Below are positions 45,521 through 57,400 of a DNA stretch of 64,000 nt, piece by piece. This DNA is from Apostichopus japonicus. Taxonomy: Eukaryota > Echinodermata > Holothuroidea > Aspidochirotida > Stichopodidae. Within the stretch, counting starts at the first letter, position 1. Each line of letters opens with the position of its first letter. Where the stretch lies: contig NC_092571.1 of NCBI RefSeq assembly GCF_037975245.1, positions 13,606,917-13,670,916 on the forward strand, written 5' to 3'. The position numbers and the translations under genes are program-made. Below the pieces are notes generated by a model, which saw only the letters and a program-made list of their open reading frames with translations, did no database searches and was not told the DNA's origin.

Positions 45521-46070
45521 ACACGTATTAGTTTACCTTTAGTAATGTTTCATCTGGTATAATAGTCTACGGGGACCTTAACTATGGAAATGCTATAAGG
45601 CAAGACACGATTAACTTTATAACACTAATGTATGTTTTGAAAATCCTATTACCAACGTTCACAAGGTGATAGTCACATCCAAGCCACTTATCTCATATAC
45701 TTTGATTCTAGATAGGCGTATTGATGACAGTTCCATGTGTACTCAATATTATAATATTCACTTAAAATGATTGTTTATTAGTGGACCCCAATAGATCCCG
45801 CAACAACACTGAAGCCTTTCCATGATAGAACTTTTCCTTAACTTAACTTAACTTAAAATCAACGATATATAAATATTTCAGTTCAACATATATCCAACTG
45901 TTTTTAAGCTGTGCGTTAACGTTCCCGCAGACATATTCTGCAATTGTTATAGTTAAATGTTTAAGATTGTAAACCCCAAATCCTGCAGATACGAAGGACA
46001 AGTCCAAGTTTTATTACTCTGCTTGGTATCACTTACTATTGAATCCATGATTCATCAGTAAATTTTCGGG
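45520..46070. other. No gene recognised
   Basis: AT-rich. A short AACTT repeat lies at ~45,838-45,857. No conserved ORF. Confidence 0.4.
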
Positions 46071-46079
46071 CAGATACGT

Positions 46080-47470
46080 CAGCGTATTGTTCAGCTCTAA
46101 TCAAAGTACTTAATGACAGTGAAATATATGGAAAGAGAAAGTCACATCATCCCATAACATTCATCATTCATCTTGACAAGAAAATCCATTCAGTGCCTTC
46201 GTAAAACGTTATCAGGAACATTTCGAAAAATAAACCAGGAAGACGGGAAGACTCCATATTGGATTATTCCAGTTTACAAAAATCTCCAAATGGCTTTATA
46301 CGTTGTACGTTAACTACCATGCCTTTCATAGCTTAAAGACTTTTCCATCGTACACAAAAGTACGGACAGATATTTCTCCGGTGTGCACACCTCGGTGACA
46401 TTCCACTCAAATGTAAGTACATCTTTATGATATTTATATGAAGAAGAAATATTAGAGAAGGCAATGCCAAATCATAAAACTTCGAATAAGAACAGGTTAA
46501 CCTGATAGTTGATCTATCTTCACTATAAAAATAACAATAAGTTCCCTTTGGAAAATGACGCGGAATAATATAGAAAATGTTAAATCATTACGTTGCAAGA
46601 TTTCGTCTCAATAAAATTCGACTGTATTTAGGCTGTGCGTTAACGATGTTGCCGCAAGTCTTTTTTTTAAACAATGGCCCGTTCCGTCAAAAGATTAGCA
46701 TTGAACTACCTAAATTCGTTTAATTATAATTTACGTACTATAAATATTAATATGGAAAGCAAAACTCATATACTACAACCAAAGAAAAAACTGTTGATCT
46801 GATAGTTGGTCCTCCTTGACAATAAAAATATAAAAAAAAATCAGGGAAATGTCGTTAGCAGTATTCTACTTGAAATGCATAACGCTTGAATCTATGATTC
46901 ACATCCCAAAACAGCTGATTGTACGCAACACTACGATCAGATTTGTCTCCGGTGTAAGTCATTCCCATGAGTTTCAACAAGAAAGGAACATTTCATTGTA
47001 CACAAAAGAACGAACAGATATGTAGCCGCTCTGTGATATCTCGGTGATGTTCAACTCTAATCTAAGTACTATATAATATTTATATATAACATATATAGAA
47101 AGACCAGGCCACACAATAGAAAGAAAGGCGAATAACAAGATATTGATCTCATAGTTGATCCATCTTGACAAAAGTACAATCATTATTCTCGAGAAAAAAG
47201 TGCATTTTCCTTTTAAAGTAGTTTAGAAGGTGTAGGTTTGAAAGAAACAAGAAAACATGATCATAATCACTGTGTGAGTATTCTTCCCTGAGCGTATAAT
47301 CTTTGAATCAAAGATACATCTCCGAGAAATCAGTCAATTGTACGCAACACAACGATCAGATTTGTCTCCGGTGTAAGTCATCCCTATTAGTTTCAACACT
47401 GATCTAAGTACTATATAATATTTTTATGAAAACGAAATATTTGTAAAGGGGAAGTGATATCTACAGCCAA
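46080..47470 (-). pseudogene. Cluster of about four decayed Ig leader/V-domain remnants
   Basis: Repeated traces of the type A/K exon occur at ~46,080-46,256, 46,370-46,600, 46,780-47,200 and 47,300-47,470. They include leader-like stretches, ATCTTGACA (the DG/CQD region), TTCAACTCTAATCTAAGTAC (the strand before NFTE) and TTTGTCTCCGGTGTAAGTCA. Each is broken by stops and deletions. A 69-codon frame at 46,974-47,183 retains LRLELNITEISQSG. They show that further Ig exons once stood here. Confidence 0.6.
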
Positions 47471-47706
47471 ACAACGTATTATAGATTTTTAGGTGCGTTA
47501 AGAACAGAGAAATAATTATGTTGTCCCGTTTTCTAGTAAATTACTCTGGATAATGAACGCCAAAATACATAAAATAGCATTAATCATCTATTCCTGTTAA
47601 TTAGTGATACATATACACAAGGCATACTTTGAATGAACGTTTATGTAGTTACAATCATAGTAGAACTATTTTTTACTGTAGATGTATAACGTATAACTGT
47701 GCTTAC

Positions 47707-47791
47707 CTGTAGACATATACGATGGCTATCACAGAGAGGACGAGTATTATGGCAATTACGATCATCACCACCGTCATTATGTTCTTCGTGT
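47707..47791 (-). CDS. Transmembrane exon of an IgSF-type receptor
   Basis: An 85-bp exon with clean borders: acceptor TTTCTGCAG at its 5' side and donor CAG|GTAAGC at its 3' side. It reads (D)TKN then IMTVVMIVIAIILVLSVIAI then VYVYR: a single membrane helix with a small basic end. The first codon is split so that the exon accepts a phase-1 donor, exactly what every surviving Ig exon in the window provides (G|GT). It lies 4.5 kb downstream of the 52.3 kb Ig exon on the same strand, so it is a plausible shared membrane anchor for the 52-60 kb Ig exons. Cytoplasmic exons were not identified. Confidence 0.68.
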
Positions 47792-48003
47792 CTGCAGAAA
47801 TGACAGTAAAATGCACAAATATATTAATATTAACAACCAAACTACGTAAGTCGATTAACTTCACCGCACTCGGGTGCATGTTAGTGTAATTTTAACATGA
47901 CATACATATGTACTAACTTTTAATATGTTATACATTTGGAAATTTGGCTTAGATACAAGATTTCGTCGAATTGATTTTTTGTTTTTGCACCAATTAAAAA
48001 TTG

Positions 48004-48872
48004 CCCAATGTTTTTCGCGCCTGCCCCTCGTCGTATGTAGCAAAGGCGAAACGCGACGAGCAGCCGGCAATGGGATATGCTCTACTTCCAGTTACAAAGG
48101 GTTCTAGACAGGGTAAAAAGGTGGAGGTCCCGGTGCCCCCTGTGTATCCCTTGTTGATACTGATCCCTTATCGAACCCCGCAGATCACCCTACTGTCACT
48201 CGCTTCCCGTAACTCCTCCGACAGACGAACAGTGACTCGGTCTCTTTGAAATCGTGTCCTGGTTTGATGAGGTCGGAAGCCCTCTCTGAAGAGGTCGGCT
48301 TCATGTGATTCCGTTGAGGAATTATGTAACAGAACCCGCGTAAAATGGTTGGAGTCCTCTTTATAGTCAAATGTTTTACTTCATTTGGTCTGGTAAAACA
48401 GAACTTTTTAAAAGGGTGGTTTTATATCAGACTTTCGTCACTGGGGATTTGGGTGTAGTTTATTTGCCCAGCAAACAGCAAACTATCCACTAAGGCAACT
48501 GTTCGTAGCAGTAGAAAATGAAGGTCTGCCATATTCGTATTTTTGCAGATTTTGGGGTGGCTTATATGTGCATCGTTGGGTTCCAAATATGTTAGGGAAC
48601 TCGGCGTACTACGTTCGTTGTGGTGTTATTGTTAGCATCACTGAAGCATTGCATTACCAATAGCTTTCTGTGGATTTGTCTCGGCCTTCTAATATTCAGA
48701 AGATCATATTAGAACAAGCTGTTTGACCGAGCTGTCCGCACAGAATCGTCATCCGACCGATGTATTGTGATCTGTACATTCTAGGTTACAAGGCTTTTTC
48801 GGACATGATTACTGGTGACCGATCATTGATCAGTGACGTTTCGGATTCCGCTTAGCGCATTACTTAAAAGCA
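48004..48872 (+). mobile_element. Diverged, internally deleted relative of the Tx1-like LINE
   Basis: Starts at the third zinc-knuckle region of ORF1 (TTTTTCGCGCCTGCCCCTCG), passes through the acidic-tail region, then jumps to late ORF2 (TTTACTTCATTTGGTCTGGT, ATTTTGGGGTGGCTTATATG) and ends GATTCCGCTTAGCGCATTAC plus TTAAAAGCAC. It is too diverged to be a copy of the same subfamily. Frames are broken. Confidence 0.65.
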
Positions 48873-49039
48873 CCGGCAAATAACATAGCAATATGTTGAC
48901 TTGTTTGTATGCGGTCCGTCAAATCGATGAAAGCTACAACCGACGATGTCTGGTTAAAGAAAATAAAATACATAAAAATGATTGAATTTTGGTATAAATG
49001 GCACACCGAGGGTTGAAATGTTAAATAACAAAAGTGAAT

Positions 49040-49615
49040 TCGTTTGCTGTTCTACCTGGAATGTGTTAAAAGAACCCCTTCAAAGAAAAATCTCTGTTTG
49101 TCCGATACAATTGTCAATCACTTAATTGATCATAAACGGAAAATAAAAACATCGTGTTTTTGTTTCGTTGTTTATCATTGTTTGACCTTGTAGTAATAAG
49201 AAACAATCAATGAATGAAGTAATTTCCTCCTCGAATAAAAAAAAAACCATTCAACTTGTTTGCCTGTATGTAGGAAAAACAGAAAAATTATGAAAGAGAA
49301 GTACACTTCCGGGTTTTACTTTAACAATTCAAAGCATAACAAGCTCCAAGACGTTGGAATTACATTATCTCACGAATGGCATTAATAAAGATTCTTTAAG
49401 AAAAGTATAGTGGATTAACTTCTGTTGAAATGCTTTTAGAAGTTTTGACAAATGAAACCTTCTAATCGATACGATACAATACAATTTTGAAAACTTTCTT
49501 TGGATTTTTGTTGGACCTTATAGTGTTCAATAAGAATATTAATGTGGTGATTGCATTCATTGATCGATTAGCATTAAACTTACTTTCGTGAACAATTTAC
49601 TAGTTATAGGAAAAA
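49040..49615. repeat. Duplicated intronic block gamma, copy 2
   Basis: Paralogous to 12,290-12,910. The match ends where the transposon at 49,627 has inserted. Confidence 0.6.
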
Positions 49616-49621
49616 TAGCTA

Positions 49622-50976
49622 GCAGGGGCGTATCCAGGGGGGGGCGCAACAGGCGCGCGCCCCCCCTATTGGCCGTCACCAAAAAAAAAAAAAAAAAAGT
49701 TTAGCAAAAAAAAAAAAAAAAAAAAAATGATGACGACCTTTGTGTGAGATGTCGGTGATCGCTCAACCCCCCCCCCCCCCGCTCCCGTATGCTTTATTTT
49801 TTGTTTGCCAAAAAAGGTTCTGGCGAAGTTCGGCGGCATAATAGTTTTAGAAACATAGATGGTAATTGTGTTTGTATTATCACTATAAACACTAAATGAC
49901 ATGCCAGCCATACTAAATTGTGCATTTTGTGTCCATATTTACTGGAAATGTTGCTTTTTATTAAGGTCGAAAAATGGATCACATATGGCCATGGGCGGCG
50001 ATCCTGGGTGGAGGGGGGATATATCCCCCATGAAAATGGGTGGAGGGGATGTAATGCACCATATCCCCCCCTCCCCACCAAATGCCAGGGATAAGAATAT
50101 TTTCATGCCTACATTTATGCATCTTCGTTAATGTACGGCTCTTTTTTAGCTTCATTTCTCGCCTACCATAAACGCAGTGCGATCTTTTCAAATAAAGCGT
50201 CTTTATAAAGCAAAAATAGTTTACTGTAGGCTTCATTGGCCCTATAACAACAAAATGTATTATTGCGCCCACGGTATTGATATAGTACATATATGCACCC
50301 TCATAGTATTCATATAGGCCCTATAGTAGGCCTACACACGTACATGTTCCCTCGAACAGCTGAGAATCTCATGTAACCAGGGTAATGCTTAATACACGTT
50401 TCACCTGGATGCCATAGCAATCGGTACCTAGGAATGTGACTATGTGTAATTGTGTATTGCATGTGTATAGGCCTATAATAGCCTGCATGAGGCCATTTTC
50501 TTCATCGAATAATATAACAGAGCTCTCGAACATTCTAACGTTGCGCCTGAAACAAGATTGACAGGGGCAATTTTCCCAAAATAACACCCGAAATTAAAAA
50601 AAAAAGTATTTTGAATCCTGATTATGAGATATTTCGGACATGACATCCCTATTTTAAAGTTGGGTATATGCCGCTTGGAAACCTCGGGAAGTGCCGTTTC
50701 CGGCCATCTAGAGGGTTTGTTAATCCCAAAATTTTCTTGTACGCTTCGCGCCAACTCATGGTGGCGCTACGCTTAGATAGTCAACAAGGTCATATCCCCC
50801 CCCCCCCACTCGGAAGTACGGATCGCCGCCCATGCATATGACACCATTTTGCATTTCAGCCCTTCTTTGAAAGCAAAAATTGTACAACCCTCCCCTTAGA
50901 CCCATCCCCCAGGACGGCGATCATTCATGCCTGGCGCCCCCCCTATTGGAAAATCCTGGATACGCCCCTGGCTAGC
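49622..50976. mobile_element. DNA transposon with perfect CAGGGGCGTATCCAGG termini, carrying a nested element
   Basis: The outer element begins CAGGGGCGTATCCAGG (49,626) and ends with the exact inverse CCTGGATACGCCCCTG (~50,971). GCTAG borders both ends, a possible 5-bp duplication. It contains two A-runs and G/C-runs but no transposase ORF, so it is non-autonomous. The interior 49,990-50,834 is a second inserted element. The superfamily is not resolved. Confidence 0.75.
49990..50834. mobile_element. Nested inverted-repeat element (CATGGGCGGCGATCC termini)
   Basis: It begins CATGGGCGGCGATCC and ends GGATCGCCGCCCATG, a 15-bp perfect inverted repeat, with CATATG next to both ends as a possible duplication. 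It contains the 50,690-50,790 segment also found in the 32.6 kb transposon. There is no transposase ORF. Confidence 0.68.
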
Positions 50977-50979
50977 AAT

Positions 50980-51600
50980 AATTTTACTTTATAGTTTTCA
51001 TGTATAGTTAACTATAAGATAGTAAAATTTGCCTACTACCTTCAAACGAATGAAAAATCAGCATATAAAACGTCCGCATAACGTCCGAAATAAGTGTTTC
51101 GAGTGAAAATGAGATACCAAATCTTATTTCTTTAAAATAGTACTCGCACTTTTTTAAAACAACTTAATTATTATTTACACCAAATTTTCCTGACTCCCTT
51201 CGATTGGAAAAGGTAGCTTGTGTGAGCTAGATGGAGGTTTTTATTGATTCTCGTTATAAGTGGAACTAAAATAAATGAGGTTATTTCTGTTTTGAGAACA
51301 TCAAAAACCATGGATCTGTCTGTCTAAATCACGTCAAAATAATATTAAACAAAATATGACTTGTTAGGATAAATAAAAATTAAACCCTGTCTGTTCATTT
51401 TCTGATGATCCTATGTTAGCTAGATTAACGAAATAGTAGACTAAAACTTTGATGATCTTCCAGGCAAGATTAGAGCATGTTGCGTAGTTACATAATGATA
51501 AGGTCACATGAGATGTAGTTTCCTAATACTGCATTGCTAAAGAAACTGTTAGATGTGCTGCAGTGATAGTACTTGAGATGACAGTGCCATGGATTCACAA
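50980..51600. other. No gene recognised
   Basis: AT-rich intronic-looking DNA with no conserved ORF. Confidence 0.45.
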
Positions 51601-51606
51601 CAAACC

Positions 51607-51719
51607 CATGAGATCATTCTGACAAACGAAACTAAGGTCTAGCGAGCCAAAAAAACATGCGCCCGCCGACCTGCAGAGACAAAACGCCCAACCCCCCCCC
51701 ACTGAAACATGAGATCATT
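51607..51719 (-). mobile_element. Internal LINE 3'-UTR fragment with 12-bp duplication
   Basis: An 89-bp piece of the Tx1-like LINE 3' UTR (from CTGACAAACGAAACTAAGG to CCCCACTGAAA) lies between two copies of CATGAGATCATT (51,607-51,618 and 51,708-51,719). It lacks both the extreme 3' end and everything upstream. Confidence 0.75.
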
Positions 51720-52290
51720 ACGTCTTGCCCCCCCCCCCTCCTCACAGGAACTGTTAGGTCACAACCACGTTTTTCATTTCACGTCATGAGAATTACCATC
51801 AAGCTTCTATACAGTCTTATATTTTAAATCCAACTATGAATCCTAGGATGCCGTCTTTCATTACAATTTTGGGGTACGCAATGAAACCACACTGAAAAAA
51901 AAAATTCTCCAGATTATGCAATTTGTAACATTGGAATACCAATAATTTGTTTAGCTTTTGTTCCCCTAAACCTTAACAGTATTTAATATATATACGTTGT
52001 ACGTGTTTCTGTACGTTTAGTTGAACGATTGCAAATAATATGTACAACAAAGTAAGGTTGCATCTTGAATGAGTTTCACAAATGTGGTGACTCAGGAACG
52101 GGACCTCTTCGTCTATCCAACAATACCTAAGGTCAGAGAAACTGGAGAAATGAAAACACGAGTAACAAATATTTATTACAGCTTTATACTTTAGTATGTT
52201 TCATAAACTATTTTGTTTGTATTGTTCTCTTTAGTATTTGGAAAGTGGGTTAAGATATTGTCTGCCAGCAATGTTCTTACAAGCTTCATA
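51720..52290. other. No gene recognised
   Basis: C-rich run at ~51,727, otherwise AT-rich DNA without conserved ORFs. Confidence 0.4.
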
Positions 52291-52321
52291 ATATACAAAT
52301 ATCATAAGAGTGATGACTAAC

Positions 52322-52830
52322 CTTGATCGGTTCTAGAGATTTTAAATTCACATCTGTCATCGTACTGTGATGTAGAAAGGGACTCCAACGGTTCATGAGT
52401 AGCGATGCATCCAACAATTGAGTTCTTATCACAAGAAGTAACGTACACTGAAAGCTCTTTAGTTCCGTTATTATCTGTGTAATATTTCTGATAATCACAG
52501 CCCTCGGGTTTGATTACTTCCAGATTTATCGGTGGATACCCGCCAGTTATTGAACAAGATAGGACGACGTGGTATGATGTAGATGGAGATGAGGAGGGGC
52601 CTTCACAAACCAGAGTTGTAGGAGGCTGATAGACTGTAAAGAATTGATATATGTAAATGTAATGAGTGAGTATACGGGAGTTATCATCAGTCAATGATAG
52701 ACGATAAAGTACAAACATCGTCTCGTTGAAGGTTGAAGATGGAGTAAGTGAAATTAGCCTTTGTAACTCAAGGAAAGTAGCACGAGTAATCCTCATAAAC
52801 TTAAGTAAATGTTTATAGATAGAGAAAATT
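52322..52830 (-). pseudogene. Two-Ig exon, leader lost and frameshifted (copy J)
   Basis: The second domain is open (LVCEGPSSSP, SCSITGGYPP, GCDYQKYYT, TSCDKNSIVGC, DRCEFKIS) and ends at a donor G|GTTAGT (exon end 52,322, phase 1). Upstream, the NLQR-DD segment of the first domain is out of frame with the RLSLTDD segment. No leader is found beyond ~52,830. It is the paralogue of 13,037-13,412. Another in-frame start could yield a partial product without a signal peptide, so I call it a pseudogene. Confidence 0.72.
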
Positions 52831-52859
52831 TCCTTCTTCACCTTTATTATACAAGAAAT

Positions 52860-53990
52860 GACATTGCCAATTAAAAATTGCCGACATAATGGGGGCTAGA
52901 AATGAAGTATAGCAATATTACGTTAAATCATAATATTTAAGTGGTGCACTCGTATCATAAAATACAAGGACTTAATGTAAAGAATGTAAAGAAAACTGGT
53001 GATGCTCTCGCATGCAATAGGATACTTAACATGACTCCGTGAGCATTCTACCTTAATTTTTATCAGCTATGAATAATTCACGAATGCTTCCACAATGTGA
53101 CGTTACAATGTAGACATACACCTACGCCTCGTCAAATGCATGACTAAGTTAAATATATTTCATCTAAAGCATTAAGCAAAAGTATTACTATAGTAATATA
53201 CTATAATAGAATATCCTGTTTACATATATAAAATCAATTATATTATATTTATCGAATTTTTGAGATGCCACAAAAACAAGATTAGAAGACACAGAAGCTA
53301 TCCTTAATAAATGTGCACAGACTGAGGGAGTAATACTGTACTTAATGTATTAATAATCTTGTTACGAGTTCAATTATTGAAATACGAACATGTTGTAAGG
53401 CAAGACAAGACGTTAAAATGTAAAAACCCATAGTTACATCCGAACTACTTGTACTTGTTTGTAGACATGTTCATTGATGGCTATCGCCATCGGTAAAAGT
53501 ATATTAAAAAGTAAAAAATGGCAAATCAGACCTTGTTATGAACTGCATGGACTGCTTTTTTCTAAGTTTTTTTTTATTCGTTTAAAGTGATAGTGTGTGC
53601 CGTAAATTTAAAAACTACTAGCCCTACCGACGGAGAAATTATTCAAAATATGATACCAAAATTATCAGTATCCCACGAAATTTCTTTGTTTTTCTCCATA
53701 AATTAAGAAAGAACTGGAAATATCAATGAAATTTGGTATGATAAAACATAAATCAATATCATCTCACAAAGTTGCTTTACGGAGTACTAAGCGTTTTATG
53801 ATTGCTAACTGCATTCTTTTGTTCCGTTCGGTTACAACAATTTACTTGGCCAATATTTCCGGTATTTTATCCAGCCAACTCCTCCCTGTTCATACAAAGT
53901 ATGTGTTTTGCCACTTAAATCAGACGAGATATGAAAATGGTAAGACACCGGTGACCTAGAACGCTGGTTGCAGATATCAGATAACGGTAT
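52860..53990. other. No gene recognised
   Basis: Intron-like DNA between copies J and K. Its right part resembles 13,590-13,880 (GACGGAGAAATTATTC, GATACCAAAA, TTTACTTGGCCAATA). Confidence 0.45.
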
Positions 53991-53997
53991 GGCTTAC

Positions 53998-54773
53998 CAG
54001 GATATGTCTTTGGAACTTCCCAAGCACAACTATCAGGGAAACCTGTGATGGACATGAAGCCCAAGTGTCCCTGGGTAGCAAAACAGCCCACTGTTGAATT
54101 ACCACTACACGAGGTAATATAAATCTTTAACACATTATCTTTACCTTCACGTGAATAATGCTTCTTAAAACTACAGTCATTTGGTTCAATAACGTGCAAG
54201 TCTACAACTGGATATGCGTCTGGAATGGAAAATGTCAGTTCAAATTTATAGTCATTATTCGGATGTAGAAAAAGATTTTTCCTTTCACAGAGGAGAGGTG
54301 AAGGAGAATGATAAATGGTGAACAGACGGTATGTCGAACGAGAAGTATGTTATAGTAATCATCGAGCAATGACACATGGTAGGTTCCAGCATCTTCTGGT
54401 TGGTGGTTTAGGATTGAAAAATCAAAATCATGAAAGTACGATGGATAATCTCCGTGTGAGTATTCTATTTGAAATAAATAACGATTGACTGTGTGATTAT
54501 CATCCGACCAGAACAGCCCAGTGTAGGCAAAAGTACGGGTGGATGTTTCTCCGGTGTGGGCCATCTCAGTGAAGTTCAACTCTAATCAAAACATAATTAT
54601 ATATTTATATGAAAATGAAAAATCTCGAAAGACAAAGTCACACCCTACAACAGAACAACAGTCTGTCGAGTTGGTAGTTGATCTTGAACATTGAAATCAC
54701 AATCGGTACACTCGGAAAAAGACATTAACTGCAACATGAAGAAGAACAAATCAGAAAAATGTAAAATCTCCAT
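53998..54773 (-). pseudogene. Leader plus two-Ig exon with frameshifts (copy K)
   Basis: The start at 54,773 opens a leader and CTDCDFN. A shift near 54,690 is followed in the proper frame by NSTDCCSVVGCDF. The V-like domain keeps NFTEMAHTGE, NRYLFQIEYSHGDY and NHQPEDAGTYHVSLL. A 4-nt deletion (relative to the 14.2 kb copy) at ~54,335 again changes frame before the second domain, which reads HVIEPNDCSFKKHYS and TSCSGNSTVGC to a consensus donor (G|GTAAGC, exon end 53,998, phase 1). It is dead unless edited. Confidence 0.75.
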
Positions 54774-54859
54774 TTTTAAAGAGTTCTTATCTTTACAATC
54801 TTTACGCTGTACGTTATAACCATCGTTGATTAGCTCTGCAGTTTAGTCTCCTTACGAAA

Positions 54860-56340
54860 CCAATAGTAGACAGTGGGTATTCTTCAAGCGATTAAGGTTC
54901 GTGCGCAAGCTCGGAAGCATTCACAACATGTATTATCACTATAGCCACGCGTCTAAGATCTCTGATACTAAAATAGTAAAATAAAATATATCAAACAGTT
55001 TTTTCAATGAAATTATATAAATTTCCTTTCTTTGTTGATAGCGCTGTGTCGACTATAAATTTGGAAGAACAACGTATTCGTCCGAGCCTCTTTCGTTAAC
55101 ATGAAGGTTGCTTGATGTGAAGTGGTTGGTAGTTGTAGTAACTATGACAGATTCCAACAAGGATGGCATCTTACTTACAAACATTTGCCACAATTTCTTG
55201 AACATCCGGGTTCTTATCATACATGACAGCAGATTATTTCCATTACATTTGACTTTTACACTGACGTCCTCTGCAAATATAATTGCACAATCATGAACAT
55301 AGTATCAATTTCCATCAGCTCAAGATAAACTTCCATGAAAATGATGGTGTTTTACTCTGTTAAAGTTTGTAATTTCTACTACAAATGGTGAGAATAGGCG
55401 TAAGGGGTGGGTGATACAATGCGAAAACAGAACGGTGAGCATAGTGAGCAGTAAAAGCACGTGTTTGGGAATTGGAGCGAACAAAATAATTCAACTAATC
55501 TTAAATGTTTTCTTCACTCCCCACTTATTGAACAAGAATAATGGGTTTTAATTTGTCTATCGAATTTAGCTTTACAGAAAACAGATGTGGTTAATACTTA
55601 TAACATTAATATTTCTAGATTGAATTACTGACAAGGAACATAATTTAAAGGGTTCCCGGACAAATCCCCCCGGGACGATCCCCTTCCTCGGAAATCTCGA
55701 CGATTGATTGATAGCCGATGTAGGCGGGGTTTAGGCTGTTAGTCCAGTAAAAATGAGGGTGAACCTAGAACTAACTGCAACAGAAGATTCCATTTTTCAT
55801 ATTGTTGTTGTGTCCCCACTGAAGCATTTAAAGAAATTGTTCGAAGCCCCGCCTACTCATGAATATTGATGCCATTGGCACCACAAACAAAAGGCACCAT
55901 CTACGCACTATTGGTAACCTACCAACCAAGTATGAGACTGATCGGATTTTGCATCGTTCAGTTATCGTGATTACAAGCCGGCGCCACAGACACACACACA
56001 CATGCGTGACAGAAATTCCTTTGCCTCTGGTAAGGAATAAAAAAGAGTCAAAGGAAAGTCTACCCGGAAACAAATGCAGCTATTGTGCGCGCTAAGTACG
56101 CAGAATATGTTAAGGTTATCTAGCTAACATGCATGTGGAAGGAGTAAAAAATTCTCACAGCATCAATGCAGCCAGTGCGCTCCAAGCGCGACAAATCTAT
56201 TTTTTCACAAATTTAAGAAATTTAACTTCGCTGTTACTTTTTTCTCAGTTGAGTTGGGCCTGTTGGTTATGCTTATATAACATAATATAGTACGCACGCA
56301 CAGTTCGTCCCAATTGGGTGCTCCCGATTGACTATTATGT
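54860..56340. other. No gene; contains an inverted repeat
   Basis: GTAGGCGGGGTTTA near 55,721 and its approximate inverse AAGCCCCGCCTACTC near 55,843 could bound a ~140-bp hairpin or small element. No conserved ORF was found. Confidence 0.35.
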
Positions 56341-56357
56341 GTGGGCCAATATTGTCC

Positions 56358-56556
56358 AAAGGGGGGGGGGATTCCTGATGGAAATTGTCCGAGCGGGTAA
56401 TTGTCCTGGGTAAGTCCGGTGGGGTCCGGTTGGGAGTCGACCGGGCTGGGAATTGTCCAGGGGGAGTTTTCTGGTGTGGGAATTGTCCGGGGGGTATTCT
56501 TCCAGGGGGAGTTGTCTGGGGTAATTGTCCAGGGGGCGTTGTCCGGTCACCTTTTA
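56358..56556. repeat. G-rich minisatellite
   Basis: Imperfect repeats of AATTGTCCRGGGGG with a period of about 20-40 bp. The ORFs across it (PPGQ/PGG-type) are an effect of the repeat. Confidence 0.75.
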
Positions 56557-56759
56557 AAGAGTCTGAAGTCGTACAACCTGAATACAATACCCTCTGAACA
56601 AGGATAGTGGGTTTTAACTTGACTATCACACGTTGCTTTACAGAAATTGTACGTGGTTAAATTTAAAATGGTGAGTGCTGGGAGATCATAATACTGATTA
56701 AAGTTAATATTACTAGATAACTTACTAACTGACAATGTATTACAGGTTCTCGTAAAATA

Positions 56760-57400
56760 TGGATGTGAACTGAAGATAGTAAACGTAGGAAAGATAATGT
56801 CGCTCGTTCCATTATTTAAATATGCCATGAACTCACCCTATATCTTCACAGATTCGATACACACCAAAACCCACTGAAATAACAACAGTCCAATTTTCTT
56901 ACAAGAATAGGTTGCTTCAACTAAGTCACTACACAATGCATTAAAGACGATAGGTACTGCCCTCGTTACATCAATACTTGCTAACTATTCATTGGCTCTT
57001 TTGCCAAAAGCCTATGTGAATCATGCAATGGTGCCGTCTTCCATGTAATATACCTAGCATATGTTCTAATGTAGTTATATTCGCCACTACATGCAGTTAT
57101 CCGTTCCTCAAAATACATAAAAAGACTATTTATAAACACAGCAAGGCTTAACTGTATCACTGTACTAAAGTACTTGTGGGTTTGTACGATAGCGTTGAAA
57201 GTTCACAAATATGAACAAGGCAAAGGCAGGTATGCCAGGAGGTGCCTGCATGATGGAGCTTGGGGTCAGGGAAAAGAAATCCCTCGACCATACCCACCAG
57301 CCCACTGACTTCGGAGCAGCGAGTGCAAGGAAACACTTTGAAAGAGCTAAAACTCATATTGGATTAAAATTGTGTACTTTAACATTAACAGGGAACTAGC
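56760..57400. repeat. Duplicated 3' flank of type B exon
   Basis: Paralogous to ~15,390-16,160 and 35,320-35,540; includes TCGACCATACCCACCAGCCC and CGGAGCAGCGAGTGCAAGG. No gene is supported, although a conserved short non-coding RNA or UTR cannot be excluded. Confidence 0.5.

Noticed and set aside
49794-50290. ORFs of about 100 codons inside the nested transposons
   Set aside because: They cover homopolymers and terminal repeats and show no transposase motif.
56273-56629. Pro-rich 118-codon protein
   Set aside because: It is the reading of a G-rich minisatellite; all frames give simple repeats.
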